Assembly: GCF_959025735.1 (NCBI RefSeq)
Contig: NZ_CAUFJQ010000002.1
Location: 1-44,461, forward strand
DNA from: an uncultured Streptococcus sp.
GTDB lineage: Bacteria > Bacillota > Bacilli > Lactobacillales > Streptococcaceae
Direction of reading: 5' to 3'
DNA length: 44,461 bases
The translations under genes and the position numbers were made by a program. Shown here one piece after another: positions 34,116 through 43,592 of this stretch. Position 1 is the stretch's first letter. The number at the start of each line of letters is the position of its first letter. The notes below the pieces were generated by a model. That model ran no database searches, was not told the DNA's origin, and was given only the letters and a program-made list of their open reading frames with translations.

Positions 34116-37100
34116 ATGAATGTAATTGATTTAGTGAGTCAAAACTCCAACTTTCTATCCTGGCAACAAGGTTTGCAAAAAAATAATAGGGAATTGATCT
34201 TAGGATTGTCTGCGACCACAAAGGCTATTGTAATGGCTTCAGCCTTTGATTCTATTGAAAAAGCAGTCCTCATTACTTCCAGTTATAACGAAGCAGAACG
34301 ATTGGCTAGTGATTTTATTGCTTTACTTGGAGAAGAGAAAGTCCATACATTTTTGGGAGATGATAACCCTTTAGCAGAATTTGTTTTTGCTTCACAAGAA
34401 AGGCAATTTTCACGATTAGAGGCTTTGAACTTTTTATGTCAAGAGGATCGTCAAGGCATCCTTGTGACCAATGTGAGTGGTATAAAACTACTATTACCTT
34501 CTCCTAAAGTTTTTGCATCTAGCATTTTTCAATTGAAGGTCGGTCAAGAAATAGACTTAACTACTCTGAGTGAAACATTACAGAAGATTGGCTACCAAAA
34601 GGTGAGCCAAGTTTTGCAACAGGGAGAGTTTAGTCTACGAGGAGATATTTTAGATATCTTTGAGATCGACCAACTCCAACCCTATCGGATTGAATTTTTC
34701 GGAGATGAGATTGATGGAATCCGAATCTTTGACCCAGAAAGTCAGCGTTCTGTTGAAAATGTTGAAGAAGTTCAACTGAAGGCAGTGAGTGATCTATTGT
34801 TGCAAGAGGAAGACTTCATCCGTGGTCAGCAGCAAATAGAACAATTGCAAGAACAGAGTGAAAATGAAGAATTTAAATCTTATCTAGCAGAAATTCTGGG
34901 AGATATTTCTCAAAGGAAACTCCATCCGGATCTTAGAAAATTTATTAGTTTCTTTTACGAGAAGCAATATACCCTATTCGATTATCTCCCTAAACACACT
35001 CCAGTCTTTCTGGATGATTATCAAAAAATAGCAGATCAAATAGCGAGATTTGAACTAGATACAGCTAATCTCTTGACGGAAGATTTACATAAAAATAGAG
35101 CTTCTTCTCGCCAAGTGTATTTTGCAGACACCAGTACAACATTACGAAAATATACGCCTGCAACTTATTTTTCAAACTTTCAAAAAGGATTGGGAAATCT
35201 GAAGTTTGATCATTTGTATCAATTCAATCAATATCCCATGCAGGAGTTTTTTGGACAATTTGATTTACTAAAAGAGGAAATTGAACGGTATCGAAAATCA
35301 AACTATACTGTTATTATCCAAGCAACTTCTCATCACAATCTTCAACAGCTCCATAAAAATTTAGAAGAGTATGGGATTCGATTAGATTATATTGATGGGG
35401 ATACGATCATTCCTCAAGCTAGTCAATTAGTCGTTGGAGGATTAGCTCACGGTTTTCAATTTGTTGATGAAAAAATTGTCTACATTACAGAATCAGAGAT
35501 TTATCAGAAAAAGATCAAACGAAAGATTCGCAGGCAAAATATTTCCAATGCAGAACGCCTAAAAAATTATAATGAACTGGAAAAAGGGGACTATGTTGTT
35601 CACCAAGTTCATGGTATTGGTCAATATTTGGGAATTGAAACGATTGAAATTTCAGGTGTCCATCGTGATTATGTTTCAATTCAATATCAAAATGGAGATC
35701 GCATCTCGATTCCTGTCGATCAGATTCAGATGTTGTCCAAATACGTTGCAAGTGATGGAAAAACGCCAAAAATTAACAAGTTAAATGATGGGCGTTTCCA
35801 AAAAACGAAGCAAAAAGTTCAGACCCAGGTGGAGGACATTGCGGATGATTTGATAAAACTTTATGCGGAGCGTAGTCAATTAGAAGGCTTTGCCTATTCC
35901 AAAGATGATGAAAACCAAGAGGCTTTTGAACAAGATTTTCCATATATTGAAACAGATGATCAATTACGTTCCATTGAAGAAATTAAAAAAGATATGGAAT
36001 CGAATCGTCCGATGGATCGATTGCTGGTTGGAGACGTCGGTTTTGGAAAAACAGAGGTCGCTATGCGAGCAGCCTTTAAGGCAGTAAATGATCATAAACA
36101 AGTAGCAGTGCTGGTTCCTACCACGGTTCTTGCCCAACAACATTATGCCAATTTTAAGGAGCGTTTTGAATCTTTTGCAGTAGAGGTTGCTGTTTTAAGC
36201 CGTTTCCAGAGTAAGGCAGAGCAGAAAGAAACGCTTGAAAAGTTGAAAAAAGGACGAGTGGATATTATTATTGGAACTCACCGACTCTTGTCCAAAGATG
36301 TTGTTTTTTCAGACTTAGGCTTAATCGTGATTGATGAAGAACAACGTTTTGGAGTGAAGCACAAAGAAACCTTGAAAGAATTGAAAAAAAAGGTGGATGT
36401 GCTTACCTTGACAGCTACCCCTATTCCTCGAACTCTTCATATGTCTATGCTAGGAATTCGAGATTTGTCTGTCATCGAAACACCTCCGACCAATCGGTAT
36501 CCTGTGCAAACTTTTGTATTAGAGACCAATCCAACCATTATTCGAGACGCTGTGTTGCGGGAGATGGATCGTGGAGGACAGGCCTATTATCTTTACAATA
36601 AGGTAGATACAATTGAACAAAAGGTGTCTGAATTAAAAGAGTTGATTCCAGAGGCTTCGATTGGCTTTGTTCATGGCCAGATGAGTGAAGTTCGCTTGGA
36701 AAATACCCTATTGGATTTCATTAATGGCGAATACGATGTCTTAGTGACGACAACCATTATTGAGACAGGTGTGGATATTCCAAATGCCAATACACTCTTT
36801 ATTGAAAATGCGGATCATATGGGACTTTCAACTCTTTATCAACTAAGAGGTCGTGTGGGACGAAGCAATCGAATTGCTTATGCTTATTTGATGTATCGTC
36901 CAGACAAATCTCTTACAGAAGTGTCTGAAAAACGTTTAGAAGCGATTAAAGGTTTTACTGAGTTGGGGTCTGGATTTAAAATTGCTATGCGAGATTTATC
37001 GATCCGTGGAGCAGGGAATATCCTTGGAGCTTCTCAATCTGGTTTCATCGATTCAGTTGGTTTTGAAATGTATTCTCAATTGTTAGAAGAAGCTATTGCT

Positions 37101-37610
37101 AAGAAACAAGGCCAAGAGCATCGTCGGCAAAAGAGCAATGCAGAGTTGAACCTTCAAATAGATGCGTATTTACCTAATGAATATATTTCAGATCAACGTC
37201 AAAAAATTGAAATTTACAAACAAATTCGTGAAATGAATTCTACAACGGACTATGAATACTTGCAAGATGAATTGGTTGATCGTTTTGGAGAATACCCAGA
37301 TGTTGTGGCCTATCTACTTGAAATTGGTTTAGTGAAAGCTTACTTAGATCAAGTCTTTGTCCGTCTTGTTGAGAGAAAACAACAAAAAGTGACAGTGAAA
37401 TTTGAACCTATTGCCAAACAACTGTTTTTAACACAGGATTATTTCAAAGCTCTGTCAATGACACAGTTGAAGGCACAGATTGCAGAAGAAAAGGGATTGA
37501 TTGAAGTGATCTTTGATATTCGAAAGAAGAAAGATTTTGAAATTTTAGAATCTCTGAAGCAATTTGGTAAAACCTTATTGGAAATTAAACAAGAAAAAGA
37601 AGAGGACTAG
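34116..37610 (+). CDS. mfd: transcription-repair coupling factor Mfd
   Basis: DNA translocase that removes stalled RNA polymerase and recruits UvrA. The 1164-aa protein has an N-terminal UvrB-like part, a polymerase-interacting CarD-like domain (about 480-560, with GDYVVHQVHGIGQYLG), a RecG-like helicase core with Walker A GDVGFGKTE (about 638-646) and Walker B VIDEEQRFG, motif VI region QLRGRVGRS, and a C-terminal TRCF domain. The start is 4 bases after the pth stop, with a weak GGGTAAG site. Confidence 0.98.
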   Translation: MNVIDLVSQNSNFLSWQQGLQKNNRELILGLSATTKAIVMASAFDSIEKAVLITSSYNEAERLASDFIALLGEEKVHTFLGDDNPLAEFVFASQERQFSRLEALNFLCQEDRQGILVTNVSGIKLLLPSPKVFASSIFQLKVGQEIDLTTLSETLQKIGYQKVSQVLQQGEFSLRGDILDIFEIDQLQPYRIEFFGDEIDGIRIFDPESQRSVENVEEVQLKAVSDLLLQEEDFIRGQQQIEQLQEQSENEEFKSYLAEILGDISQRKLHPDLRKFISFFYEKQYTLFDYLPKHTPVFLDDYQKIADQIARFELDTANLLTEDLHKNRASSRQVYFADTSTTLRKYTPATYFSNFQKGLGNLKFDHLYQFNQYPMQEFFGQFDLLKEEIERYRKSNYTVIIQATSHHNLQQLHKNLEEYGIRLDYIDGDTIIPQASQLVVGGLAHGFQFVDEKIVYITESEIYQKKIKRKIRRQNISNAERLKNYNELEKGDYVVHQVHGIGQYLGIETIEISGVHRDYVSIQYQNGDRISIPVDQIQMLSKYVASDGKTPKINKLNDGRFQKTKQKVQTQVEDIADDLIKLYAERSQLEGFAYSKDDENQEAFEQDFPYIETDDQLRSIEEIKKDMESNRPMDRLLVGDVGFGKTEVAMRAAFKAVNDHKQVAVLVPTTVLAQQHYANFKERFESFAVEVAVLSRFQSKAEQKETLEKLKKGRVDIIIGTHRLLSKDVVFSDLGLIVIDEEQRFGVKHKETLKELKKKVDVLTLTATPIPRTLHMSMLGIRDLSVIETPPTNRYPVQTFVLETNPTIIRDAVLREMDRGGQAYYLYNKVDTIEQKVSELKELIPEASIGFVHGQMSEVRLENTLLDFINGEYDVLVTTTIIETGVDIPNANTLFIENADHMGLSTLYQLRGRVGRSNRIAYAYLMYRPDKSLTEVSEKRLEAIKGFTELGSGFKIAMRDLSIRGAGNILGASQSGFIDSVGFEMYSQLLEEAIAKKQGQEHRRQKSNAELNLQIDAYLPNEYISDQRQKIEIYKQIREMNSTTDYEYLQDELVDRFGEYPDVVAYLLEIGLVKAYLDQVFVRLVERKQQKVTVKFEPIAKQLFLTQDYFKALSMTQLKAQIAEEKGLIEVIFDIRKKKDFEILESLKQFGKTLLEIKQEKEED

Positions 37611-37649
37611 CAGTTCTTAGCTCATTTTTCGCATTTTATGTATAAAAAA

Positions 37650-37658
37650 TGATACAAT
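37650..37658 (+). promoter_or_regulatory. candidate internal promoter before rqcP
   Basis: TGATACAAT extended -10 in the gap after mfd, 20 bases before the rqcP ATG. No clear -35. Confidence 0.5.
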
Positions 37659-37678
37659 ACTATGTTAGAGGTGACAGT

Positions 37679-37945
37679 ATGAGATTAGATAAATATTTAA
37701 AAGTTTCTCGCATTATTAAGCGTCGTCCTGTTGCAAAGGAAGTTGCAGATAAAGGGCGGATCAAAGTCAATGGAGTATTAGCCAAAAGTTCAACGGATTT
37801 GAAAGTGAATGATCAAATTGAAGTTCGTTTTGGAAATAAAGTATTGACGGTTAAAGTCTTGGAAATGTTGGATAGTACAAAAAAAGAAGATGCATCCAAA
37901 ATGTACGAAATAATTAGTGAAACAAGGATAGAAGAAGATGCCTAA
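37679..37945 (+). CDS. rqcP: S4-domain ribosome quality control protein RqcP
   Basis: Small S4 protein (YabO/RqcP) that assists RqcH in C-terminal alanine tailing on stalled 50S subunits. The 88-aa protein has the RLDKYLKVSRIIKRRPVAKE S4 helices and the GRIKVNGVLAKSS strand. I start at 37679, where GAGGTG lies 5 bases upstream and the protein begins MRLDKYL as in homologues. It overlaps divIC. Confidence 0.93.
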   Translation: MRLDKYLKVSRIIKRRPVAKEVADKGRIKVNGVLAKSSTDLKVNDQIEVRFGNKVLTVKVLEMLDSTKKEDASKMYEIISETRIEEDA

Positions 37946-38306
37946 AAATATCGTTCAAATGAACAATAAATATATCAAAGACGAAAGTCAGCGAAAACGT
38001 TTTTTAGAAGAAGAAAGAAAAAAACGTAATCGTTTTCTGGGGCTTGTCTTGATATTGGTCATGTTATTATTTATTCTTCCAACTTATAATTTAGCCCAGA
38101 GCTATCAATCGCTACAAGATAAAAAAGAACAATACAAACAGTTGGAAAAAGAGTATAAAGAAACAAGTGAACAAAAAGAATACCAACAAGACATCGCTAA
38201 AAAATTAAAAGACGATGATTATGCAACAAAATATGCACGCGCTAAGTATTCTTTTTCAAAAGATGGTGAATATGTTTATACCATCCCAGATTTACTTCCC
38301 CAATAA
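37938..38306 (+). CDS. divIC: septum formation protein DivIC (FtsB-like)
   Basis: The 122-aa bitopic protein has a basic cytoplasmic N-terminus (QRKRFLEEERKKRNR), one membrane helix (about 33-52), an extracellular coiled coil (about 55-88) and a short terminal domain with YATKYARAKYSFSKDGEYVY, the FtsB/DivIC signature. It joins DivIB and FtsL in the divisome. The ATG overlaps the rqcP stop. Confidence 0.95.
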   Translation: MPKNIVQMNNKYIKDESQRKRFLEEERKKRNRFLGLVLILVMLLFILPTYNLAQSYQSLQDKKEQYKQLEKEYKETSEQKEYQQDIAKKLKDDDYATKYARAKYSFSKDGEYVYTIPDLLPQ

Positions 38307-38310
38307 CCGA

Positions 38311-38439
38311 TGGAAAATATCTTACAAACAGTTAAACAATTCCTTGAATTTTCGGATGAAAAATTAGAGGAATTAAAAAAGAAAAACCAAATGATCAAAC
38401 TTCAAAAGGATGAAAAGGAAAGGAATACAGGTGTCTAAA
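38311..38439 (+). CDS. conserved small protein (42 aa)
   Basis: The reading frame MENILQTVKQFLEF... ending in ERNTGV codes for 42 residues, mostly charged amphipathic helix. It begins 4 bases after divIC and ends inside the start of the next gene. A similar tiny gene holds the same place in pneumococcus (from memory, between divIC and the beta-lactamase-like gene), which supports it being real. No strong ribosome site, so it may be coupled to divIC. Function unknown. Confidence 0.75.
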
Positions 38440-39696
38440 CGATTTCTGCTCCTATTGTTAGTTCCAATTTTATTTATTGGGTCTCAAGCAGCGAGTATCG
38501 AGCAGTCTGAGTCTTCTCAGACAATGGCTCATCCATCAGAACTTTATTTTTCTTCAATTCCAGCGAACCCGAATGTCTATCGCAAAATTTCTGTTTTTTC
38601 TGATCCTCAGTTGAAAAAAGAAAAAGGAGAAATTCTTCCCAACACACCGTTTACAATCGAACAACTCTTTGTAAATGATGAAGGGAAAGCTGTATTTAAA
38701 ATAGCAGATAAAGGATATGTATTAGCAGATTCTTCTGTCATTTTTTCTGATGTTGTACAAGAAACACAAGAAAAAAAACAAGCCATGTGGCTAAAACCTG
38801 GTTTTAAAGTGTATGACCGACCCTTAATAAATGGTGCAAAAGAAAAAAATACACCTCTTTCTCCTTATACAAAAGTGACAGTCTTACGTACAGCTAAGAC
38901 TTTACGAGATGAGTTTGTGGAGATTGAAGGTCAGGGTTGGGTGAACAAAGCATTCGTCACTGAAAAAGATAATCGAATGGAAAAAGTCCAGGACTTGTTG
39001 AATAGTAAATACAATTCTCCTTCGTATGGAATCTATGTAAAACAATTAGAGACTGGAAATACTGCTGGAATCAATCCGCAAAAAGAAATGTATTCTGCCA
39101 GTGTAACAAAATTACCATACTTGTATTACGTCCAAGAACAGCTCAATAAAAAAGCCATTTCTCCAACTACAACTTACAAATATATTCCAGAAGTCAATGA
39201 TTTCAAAGGAGGCTATGAACCAGAAGGAAGTGGTAGCCTTTCAAAAACACCAGATGGAAAAGAATACAGTGTTCAAGAATTGGTAGATAAAATTGCAAAA
39301 GAATCAGATAATGTTGGACATAATATCTTGAATTATTATGTCACTCATCAATCAGATCAAGACTTCCAAAAAACATTGGATAAAATTGCAAAGAAACATT
39401 GGGATGTTGAAAAAAGAGAAGCATCCGCTGAAATGGCTGGCAATGTCATGGAGGCTGTCTATCAACAAAATGGCTCTATTATTGATGCGCTCTCCTCTAC
39501 AAAATATGATGATCAACGGATTGCGCGTGACCTTCCAGTAAAAGTTGCTCATAAAATTGGAGATGCCTATGATTTTAGACATGATGTTGCGATTGTATAT
39601 ACAAATTCACCCTATGTAATAGCCATTTTTACAGATCATTCGAATTATGATACGATTTCCAACATTTCAAAAGATATCTATGAGGTATTGAAATAA
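38431..39696 (+). CDS. secreted serine beta-lactamase-like hydrolase
   Basis: The 421-aa precursor has a signal peptide (residues 1 to about 20, RFLLLLLVPILFIGSQAAS). The N-terminal part resembles SH3-like strands. The C-terminal half has the three motifs of the serine beta-lactamase/PBP fold: S224-V-T-K227, S292-D-N, and K375-I-G. It may act on wall peptides or be a degenerate enzyme; resistance activity should not be assumed. The GTG at 38431 has AGGA 6 bases upstream; an in-frame ATG at 38410 is possible. It overlaps tilS by one base (TAATG). Confidence 0.85.
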   Translation: MSKRFLLLLLVPILFIGSQAASIEQSESSQTMAHPSELYFSSIPANPNVYRKISVFSDPQLKKEKGEILPNTPFTIEQLFVNDEGKAVFKIADKGYVLADSSVIFSDVVQETQEKKQAMWLKPGFKVYDRPLINGAKEKNTPLSPYTKVTVLRTAKTLRDEFVEIEGQGWVNKAFVTEKDNRMEKVQDLLNSKYNSPSYGIYVKQLETGNTAGINPQKEMYSASVTKLPYLYYVQEQLNKKAISPTTTYKYIPEVNDFKGGYEPEGSGSLSKTPDGKEYSVQELVDKIAKESDNVGHNILNYYVTHQSDQDFQKTLDKIAKKHWDVEKREASAEMAGNVMEAVYQQNGSIIDALSSTKYDDQRIARDLPVKVAHKIGDAYDFRHDVAIVYTNSPYVIAIFTDHSNYDTISNISKDIYEVLK

Positions 39697-40970
39697 TGGA
39701 AAAGCGATTTTTAGAGTTTTGTGAAAAACAAGATCTATTTACTCCCCATCGCCGTGTTTTGGTTGCCTTATCTGGTGGATTGGATTCAATGAATCTGTAT
39801 GAACTTTTATATAAGAATAAAGAACGATTGAAAATCCATCTGGTACTCGCTCATGTCAATCATGGACAAAGACCAGAATCGGATTTAGAAGAAAGTGAAC
39901 TTCGAACGCTAGCTGATAGGCGAGAGACACGTATCTATGTGGCTCACTATTCGGGTGATTTTACAGAAGCAAAAGCTCGTACCTTTCGTTATGATTTTTT
40001 AAAACAGATCATGGAGAAAGAGGATTGCACCGCTTTAGTAACAGGTCATCATGCAAACGATCAAGCTGAAACAACTTTCATGCGCTTGATACGAGGAACA
40101 AAATTACGCCATTTAAGTGGCATTCCTGTACGCCAACCATTTGGCAAGGGTGAGCTAATCCGTCCTTTGTTAACTTTTACCAAAGATGAGTTGATGGAAA
40201 TCCCTCACTTTGAAGACAGTAGCAATGACTCACAGGACTATTTTCGAAATCGTGTACGCCATCAATATCTTCCTGAATTTGAAAAAGAAAATCCTCAAAT
40301 GCAAGCAAGTCTTCGCTATTTAGCAGAGGAAGTGACTCATTGGCACCAGGCACTGAAAGAATTGACTAGTGGGTTAAGCATTCAAGATTTAGCTTCTTTT
40401 AGAACGTATTCTCATTCTGTACAATCATTCTTATTAGAAGAGTATCTGGCACAATTTCCAGATTTGCAACTTGGTAAGGTACAGTTTCAAGAATTATTAG
40501 ATTTACTGCGAAAAAAAAGAAATTGCGTTCATTATTTAAAGTCGAATTATGAACTACATCAAGAATATGATTTCTTTAAAATACAAAAAATCAGTCAAAA
40601 GTCGGATGACCACCCCCTCCCATTTTTGTTAGAATTTGGGAATATCTTTGAAATTGCAAATTATAAACTATCTTTTGGACAACCATTAGTAGGGGAAAAT
40701 GTAGAAATTCTTTCTGTTTCACGCGAAACTCCCATCTTAATTAGAAGGAGAAAGGAAGGAGATCAGCTACTTGTTAATGGCCACCATCAAAAATTAAGAC
40801 GGTGGTTTATCAACCATAAAATTCCAATTTCTCTTCGGCAAAAGGCTCTCATTATAGAACAAAATCATAATATTCTTTCTGTAGTGGGATTGGTAACGAG
40901 TGATTTGAGTAAGCCCTCAAAAAGTGGTATAATGAAAGATAGTCTTTATATTCAAAAAATAGATAGGTAA
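39696..40970 (+). CDS. tilS: tRNA(Ile)-lysidine synthase
   Basis: Modifies C34 of the CAU-anticodon tRNA-Ile to lysidine, making it read AUA. The 424-aa protein has the PP-loop ALSGGLDSM (about 24-32), the VNHGQR segment, the TGHHANDQAET motif (about 115) and C-terminal TilS domains with RRRKEGD. A degenerate parS-like palindrome lies at 40716-40731, and a promoter for hpt lies in its last codons. Confidence 0.96.
   Translation: MEKRFLEFCEKQDLFTPHRRVLVALSGGLDSMNLYELLYKNKERLKIHLVLAHVNHGQRPESDLEESELRTLADRRETRIYVAHYSGDFTEAKARTFRYDFLKQIMEKEDCTALVTGHHANDQAETTFMRLIRGTKLRHLSGIPVRQPFGKGELIRPLLTFTKDELMEIPHFEDSSNDSQDYFRNRVRHQYLPEFEKENPQMQASLRYLAEEVTHWHQALKELTSGLSIQDLASFRTYSHSVQSFLLEEYLAQFPDLQLGKVQFQELLDLLRKKRNCVHYLKSNYELHQEYDFFKIQKISQKSDDHPLPFLLEFGNIFEIANYKLSFGQPLVGENVEILSVSRETPILIRRRKEGDQLLVNGHHQKLRRWFINHKIPISLRQKALIIEQNHNILSVVGLVTSDLSKPSKSGIMKDSLYIQKIDR
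40716..40731. other. degenerate parS-like palindrome in tilS
   Basis: TGTTTCACGCGAAACT differs from the parS consensus at two of 16 positions, one of them in the central CACGTG. Binding would likely be weaker than at the other two sites. Confidence 0.45.
40905..40933 (+). promoter_or_regulatory. internal promoter for hpt-ftsH inside tilS
   Basis: TTGAGT (40905-40910), exactly 17 bases, then TATAAT (40928-40933) preceded by TGG, so both a -35 and an extended -10. It lies in the last codons of tilS, 41 bases before the hpt ATG. Confidence 0.7.
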
Positions 40971-40974
40971 AAAC

Positions 40975-41517
40975 ATGTTAGAAAAAGATATAAAAAAAGT
41001 ATTGGTTTCACATGATGAAATTGTAGAAGCAGCAAAGAAATTGGGTGAAACTCTCACAAAAGAGTACCAAGGAAAAAATCCAATTTTTGTTGGAATTTTG
41101 AAAGGCTCTGTTCCATTTATGGCAGAGTTGATCAACCACGTGGATACACATATTGAATTGGATTTTATGCTGGTTTCAAGTTATCATGGTGGTACAGCAA
41201 GCTCAGGTATCATTAATATTATCAAGGATATCGACCAAGATATTACTGGTAGAGATATTTTATTTGTAGAAGATATTATCGATACAGGCAAAACCCTCAA
41301 AAATCTAAAAGAACTCTTTGAAGAACGAAATGCAGCATCTGTGAAGATTGCTACCTTACTGGATAAACCTGAAGGACGTTTGGTTGAGATCGAAGCAGAT
41401 TACACCTGCTTTACGATTCCAAATGAGTTTGTTGTAGGATATGGTTTAGACTATGATGAAAATTATCGTAACCTACCCTATGTTGGTGTATTAAAAGAGG
41501 AAGTGTACTCAAAATAG
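40975..41517 (+). CDS. hpt: hypoxanthine-guanine phosphoribosyltransferase
   Basis: Salvages hypoxanthine and guanine to IMP and GMP with PRPP. The 180-aa protein has the PRPP-binding motif ILFVEDIIDTGKT (about 95-107) and the SSYHGGTASSG flexible loop (about 68-78). It lies between tilS and ftsH, as in many Firmicutes, and also has its own promoter inside tilS. Confidence 0.98.
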   Translation: MLEKDIKKVLVSHDEIVEAAKKLGETLTKEYQGKNPIFVGILKGSVPFMAELINHVDTHIELDFMLVSSYHGGTASSGIINIIKDIDQDITGRDILFVEDIIDTGKTLKNLKELFEERNAASVKIATLLDKPEGRLVEIEADYTCFTIPNEFVVGYGLDYDENYRNLPYVGVLKEEVYSK

Positions 41518-41527
41518 AGGAGACTAG

Positions 41528-43501
41528 ATGAATAACAGAAAAAATAACGGTTTTGTTCGAAATCCATTTCTGTATTTGTTGATTATTGTAGCGGCTGTGA
41601 CAGGATTCCAGTACTTTTTTGCGGGTAATGGGGTTGGTCAAAGTCAGCAAATCAACTACACAGAATTGGTTAAAGAAATTAAAAATGATAATGTAAAAAC
41701 GATCAGTTACCAACCAAATGGTAGTGTGATTGAAATTGCAGGGACCTATAATAAAGCTAAAGAATCAAAAGATGATACGGGAATTCAATTTTTTACCCCA
41801 AGTGTTCAAAAAGTATCTCGCTTTACTAGTGTCATCCTTCCATCAGATATCACCGTCAATGAATTACAAAAATTAGCAGCTGACCACAAAGCAGAAATCA
41901 CCATCAAGCGTGAGAGCTCAAGTGGCATGTGGATAACAATTCTCACTTCAATTGTTCCATTTGTTATCGTCATGTTCTTCTTCTTCTCAATGATGAACCA
42001 AGGCGGTGGCGGAGGTGCCAGAGGTGCAATGAACTTTGGTCGTAATAAAGCCCGCGCTGCTAATAAAGAAGATATTAAAGTTCGTTTTTCAGATGTAGCA
42101 GGAGCTGAAGAAGAAAAACAAGAACTTGTTGAAGTTGTTGAATTTTTAAAAGATCCAAAACGCTTTACTAAATTGGGTGCAAGAATCCCAGCAGGTGTGC
42201 TTCTTGAAGGCCCTCCCGGAACTGGTAAAACCCTTTTAGCAAAAGCAGTAGCTGGTGAAGCTGGAGTGCCATTCTTCAGTATCTCTGGTTCTGACTTCGT
42301 TGAAATGTTTGTCGGAGTCGGTGCTAGCCGGGTTCGTTCACTTTTTGAAGATGCTAAAAAAGCAGCACCAGCCATTATCTTTATCGATGAAATTGATGCT
42401 GTTGGGCGCCAACGTGGTGTAGGTCTTGGTGGCGGAAATGATGAACGTGAACAAACCCTTAACCAGCTCTTGATTGAGATGGATGGTTTTGAAGGTAACG
42501 AAGGAATCATTGTTATCGCAGCAACTAACCGTTCTGATGTCCTTGACCCTGCCCTTCTTCGTCCTGGCCGTTTTGACCGTAAAGTATTAGTTGGACGTCC
42601 AGATGTGAAAGGTCGTGAAGCGATTCTTCGTGTTCATGCTAAGAACAAACCACTCGCTCCAGATGTGGACTTGAAATTGGTTGCTCAACAAACACCAGGA
42701 TTTGTCGGAGCTGATCTCGAAAATGTTTTGAACGAAGCAGCCTTGGTTGCAGCTCGTCGAAATAAAAAAGTAATTGATGCTGCTGACATTGATGAAGCAG
42801 AAGATCGTGTTATTGCAGGTCCATCTAAGAAAGATCGGACGATTTCACAAAAAGAACGTGAAATGGTTGCTTATCACGAAGCTGGTCATACAATCGTTGG
42901 TCTGGTCTTATCAAATGCTCGTGTAGTTCATAAAGTTACTATTGTTCCGCGTGGTCGCGCAGGCGGTTACATGATTGCCCTTCCTAAAGAAGATCAAATG
43001 TTACTTTCTAAAGAGGACATGAAAGAACAATTAGCTGGGCTCATGGGAGGACGTGTTGCCGAAGAAATTATTTTCAATTCGCAAACAACGGGTGCTTCGA
43101 ATGACTTTGAACAAGCTACCCAAATGGCGCGTGCAATGGTGACAGAATATGGTATGAGTGAAAAACTTGGACCGGTCCAATATGAAGGAAATCATGCGAT
43201 GTTTGGTGCTCAAAGCCCACAAAAAATGATTTCAGAACAAACTGCTTACGAAATTGATGAAGAAGTTCGTGGTTTGTTGAATGAAGCCCGTAATAAAGCG
43301 GCAGAAATTATTCAAGGAAATAGAGAAACGCATAAACTAATTGCGGAAGCTCTATTAAAATACGAAACCTTGGATAGTGTTCAAATTAAATCATTATATG
43401 AAACAGGAAAAATGCCTGAAAATTCAGAGCATGAATTAGAAGAAGAAGCAAAACCTCTATCATATGATGAAATTAAGTCAAAATTAGAAGAAAACAACTA
43501 A
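41528..43501 (+). CDS. ftsH: ATP-dependent zinc metalloprotease FtsH
   Basis: Membrane-bound AAA+ protease for quality control of membrane and regulatory proteins. The 657-aa protein has two membrane helices (about 13-32 and 134-155) around an extracellular domain, a Gly-rich linker, Walker A GPPGTGKT (about 228-235), Walker B IIFIDEIDA, the SRH region, and the zinc motif HEAGH (about 451-455). GAGG precedes the ATG. Last gene of the run from pth; a terminator follows. Confidence 0.99.
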   Translation: MNNRKNNGFVRNPFLYLLIIVAAVTGFQYFFAGNGVGQSQQINYTELVKEIKNDNVKTISYQPNGSVIEIAGTYNKAKESKDDTGIQFFTPSVQKVSRFTSVILPSDITVNELQKLAADHKAEITIKRESSSGMWITILTSIVPFVIVMFFFFSMMNQGGGGGARGAMNFGRNKARAANKEDIKVRFSDVAGAEEEKQELVEVVEFLKDPKRFTKLGARIPAGVLLEGPPGTGKTLLAKAVAGEAGVPFFSISGSDFVEMFVGVGASRVRSLFEDAKKAAPAIIFIDEIDAVGRQRGVGLGGGNDEREQTLNQLLIEMDGFEGNEGIIVIAATNRSDVLDPALLRPGRFDRKVLVGRPDVKGREAILRVHAKNKPLAPDVDLKLVAQQTPGFVGADLENVLNEAALVAARRNKKVIDAADIDEAEDRVIAGPSKKDRTISQKEREMVAYHEAGHTIVGLVLSNARVVHKVTIVPRGRAGGYMIALPKEDQMLLSKEDMKEQLAGLMGGRVAEEIIFNSQTTGASNDFEQATQMARAMVTEYGMSEKLGPVQYEGNHAMFGAQSPQKMISEQTAYEIDEEVRGLLNEARNKAAEIIQGNRETHKLIAEALLKYETLDSVQIKSLYETGKMPENSEHELEEEAKPLSYDEIKSKLEENN

Positions 43502-43505
43502 TTCA

Positions 43506-43535
43506 AAAGAAGGAAATATTTTCCTTCTTTTTTTA
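43506..43535 (+). terminator. ftsH terminator
   Basis: AAAGAAGGAAA (43506-43516) and TTTCCTTCTTT (43520-43530) form an 11-bp stem followed by a T-run. Confidence 0.85.
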
Positions 43536-43546
43536 TTAAAAAAGTG

Positions 43547-43574
43547 TTGACAGAGTAAAAATATTCTGTATAAT
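43547..43574 (+). promoter_or_regulatory. tRNA-Glu promoter
   Basis: Perfect TTGACA (43547-43552), 16-base spacer, perfect TATAAT (43569-43574). Confidence 0.85.
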
Positions 43575-43592
43575 AGAATATGTTGTAAAAAT

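Noticed and set aside
41132..41147. CACGTG in hpt as another parS
   Set aside because: Only the central six bases match; the flanking GTTT/AAAC arms are missing.
41806..42510. Long antisense open frame (234 codons) opposite ftsH
   Set aside because: Low-complexity Ser/Pro/Arg product typical of a shadow of a biased coding gene; no ribosome site or family resemblance.
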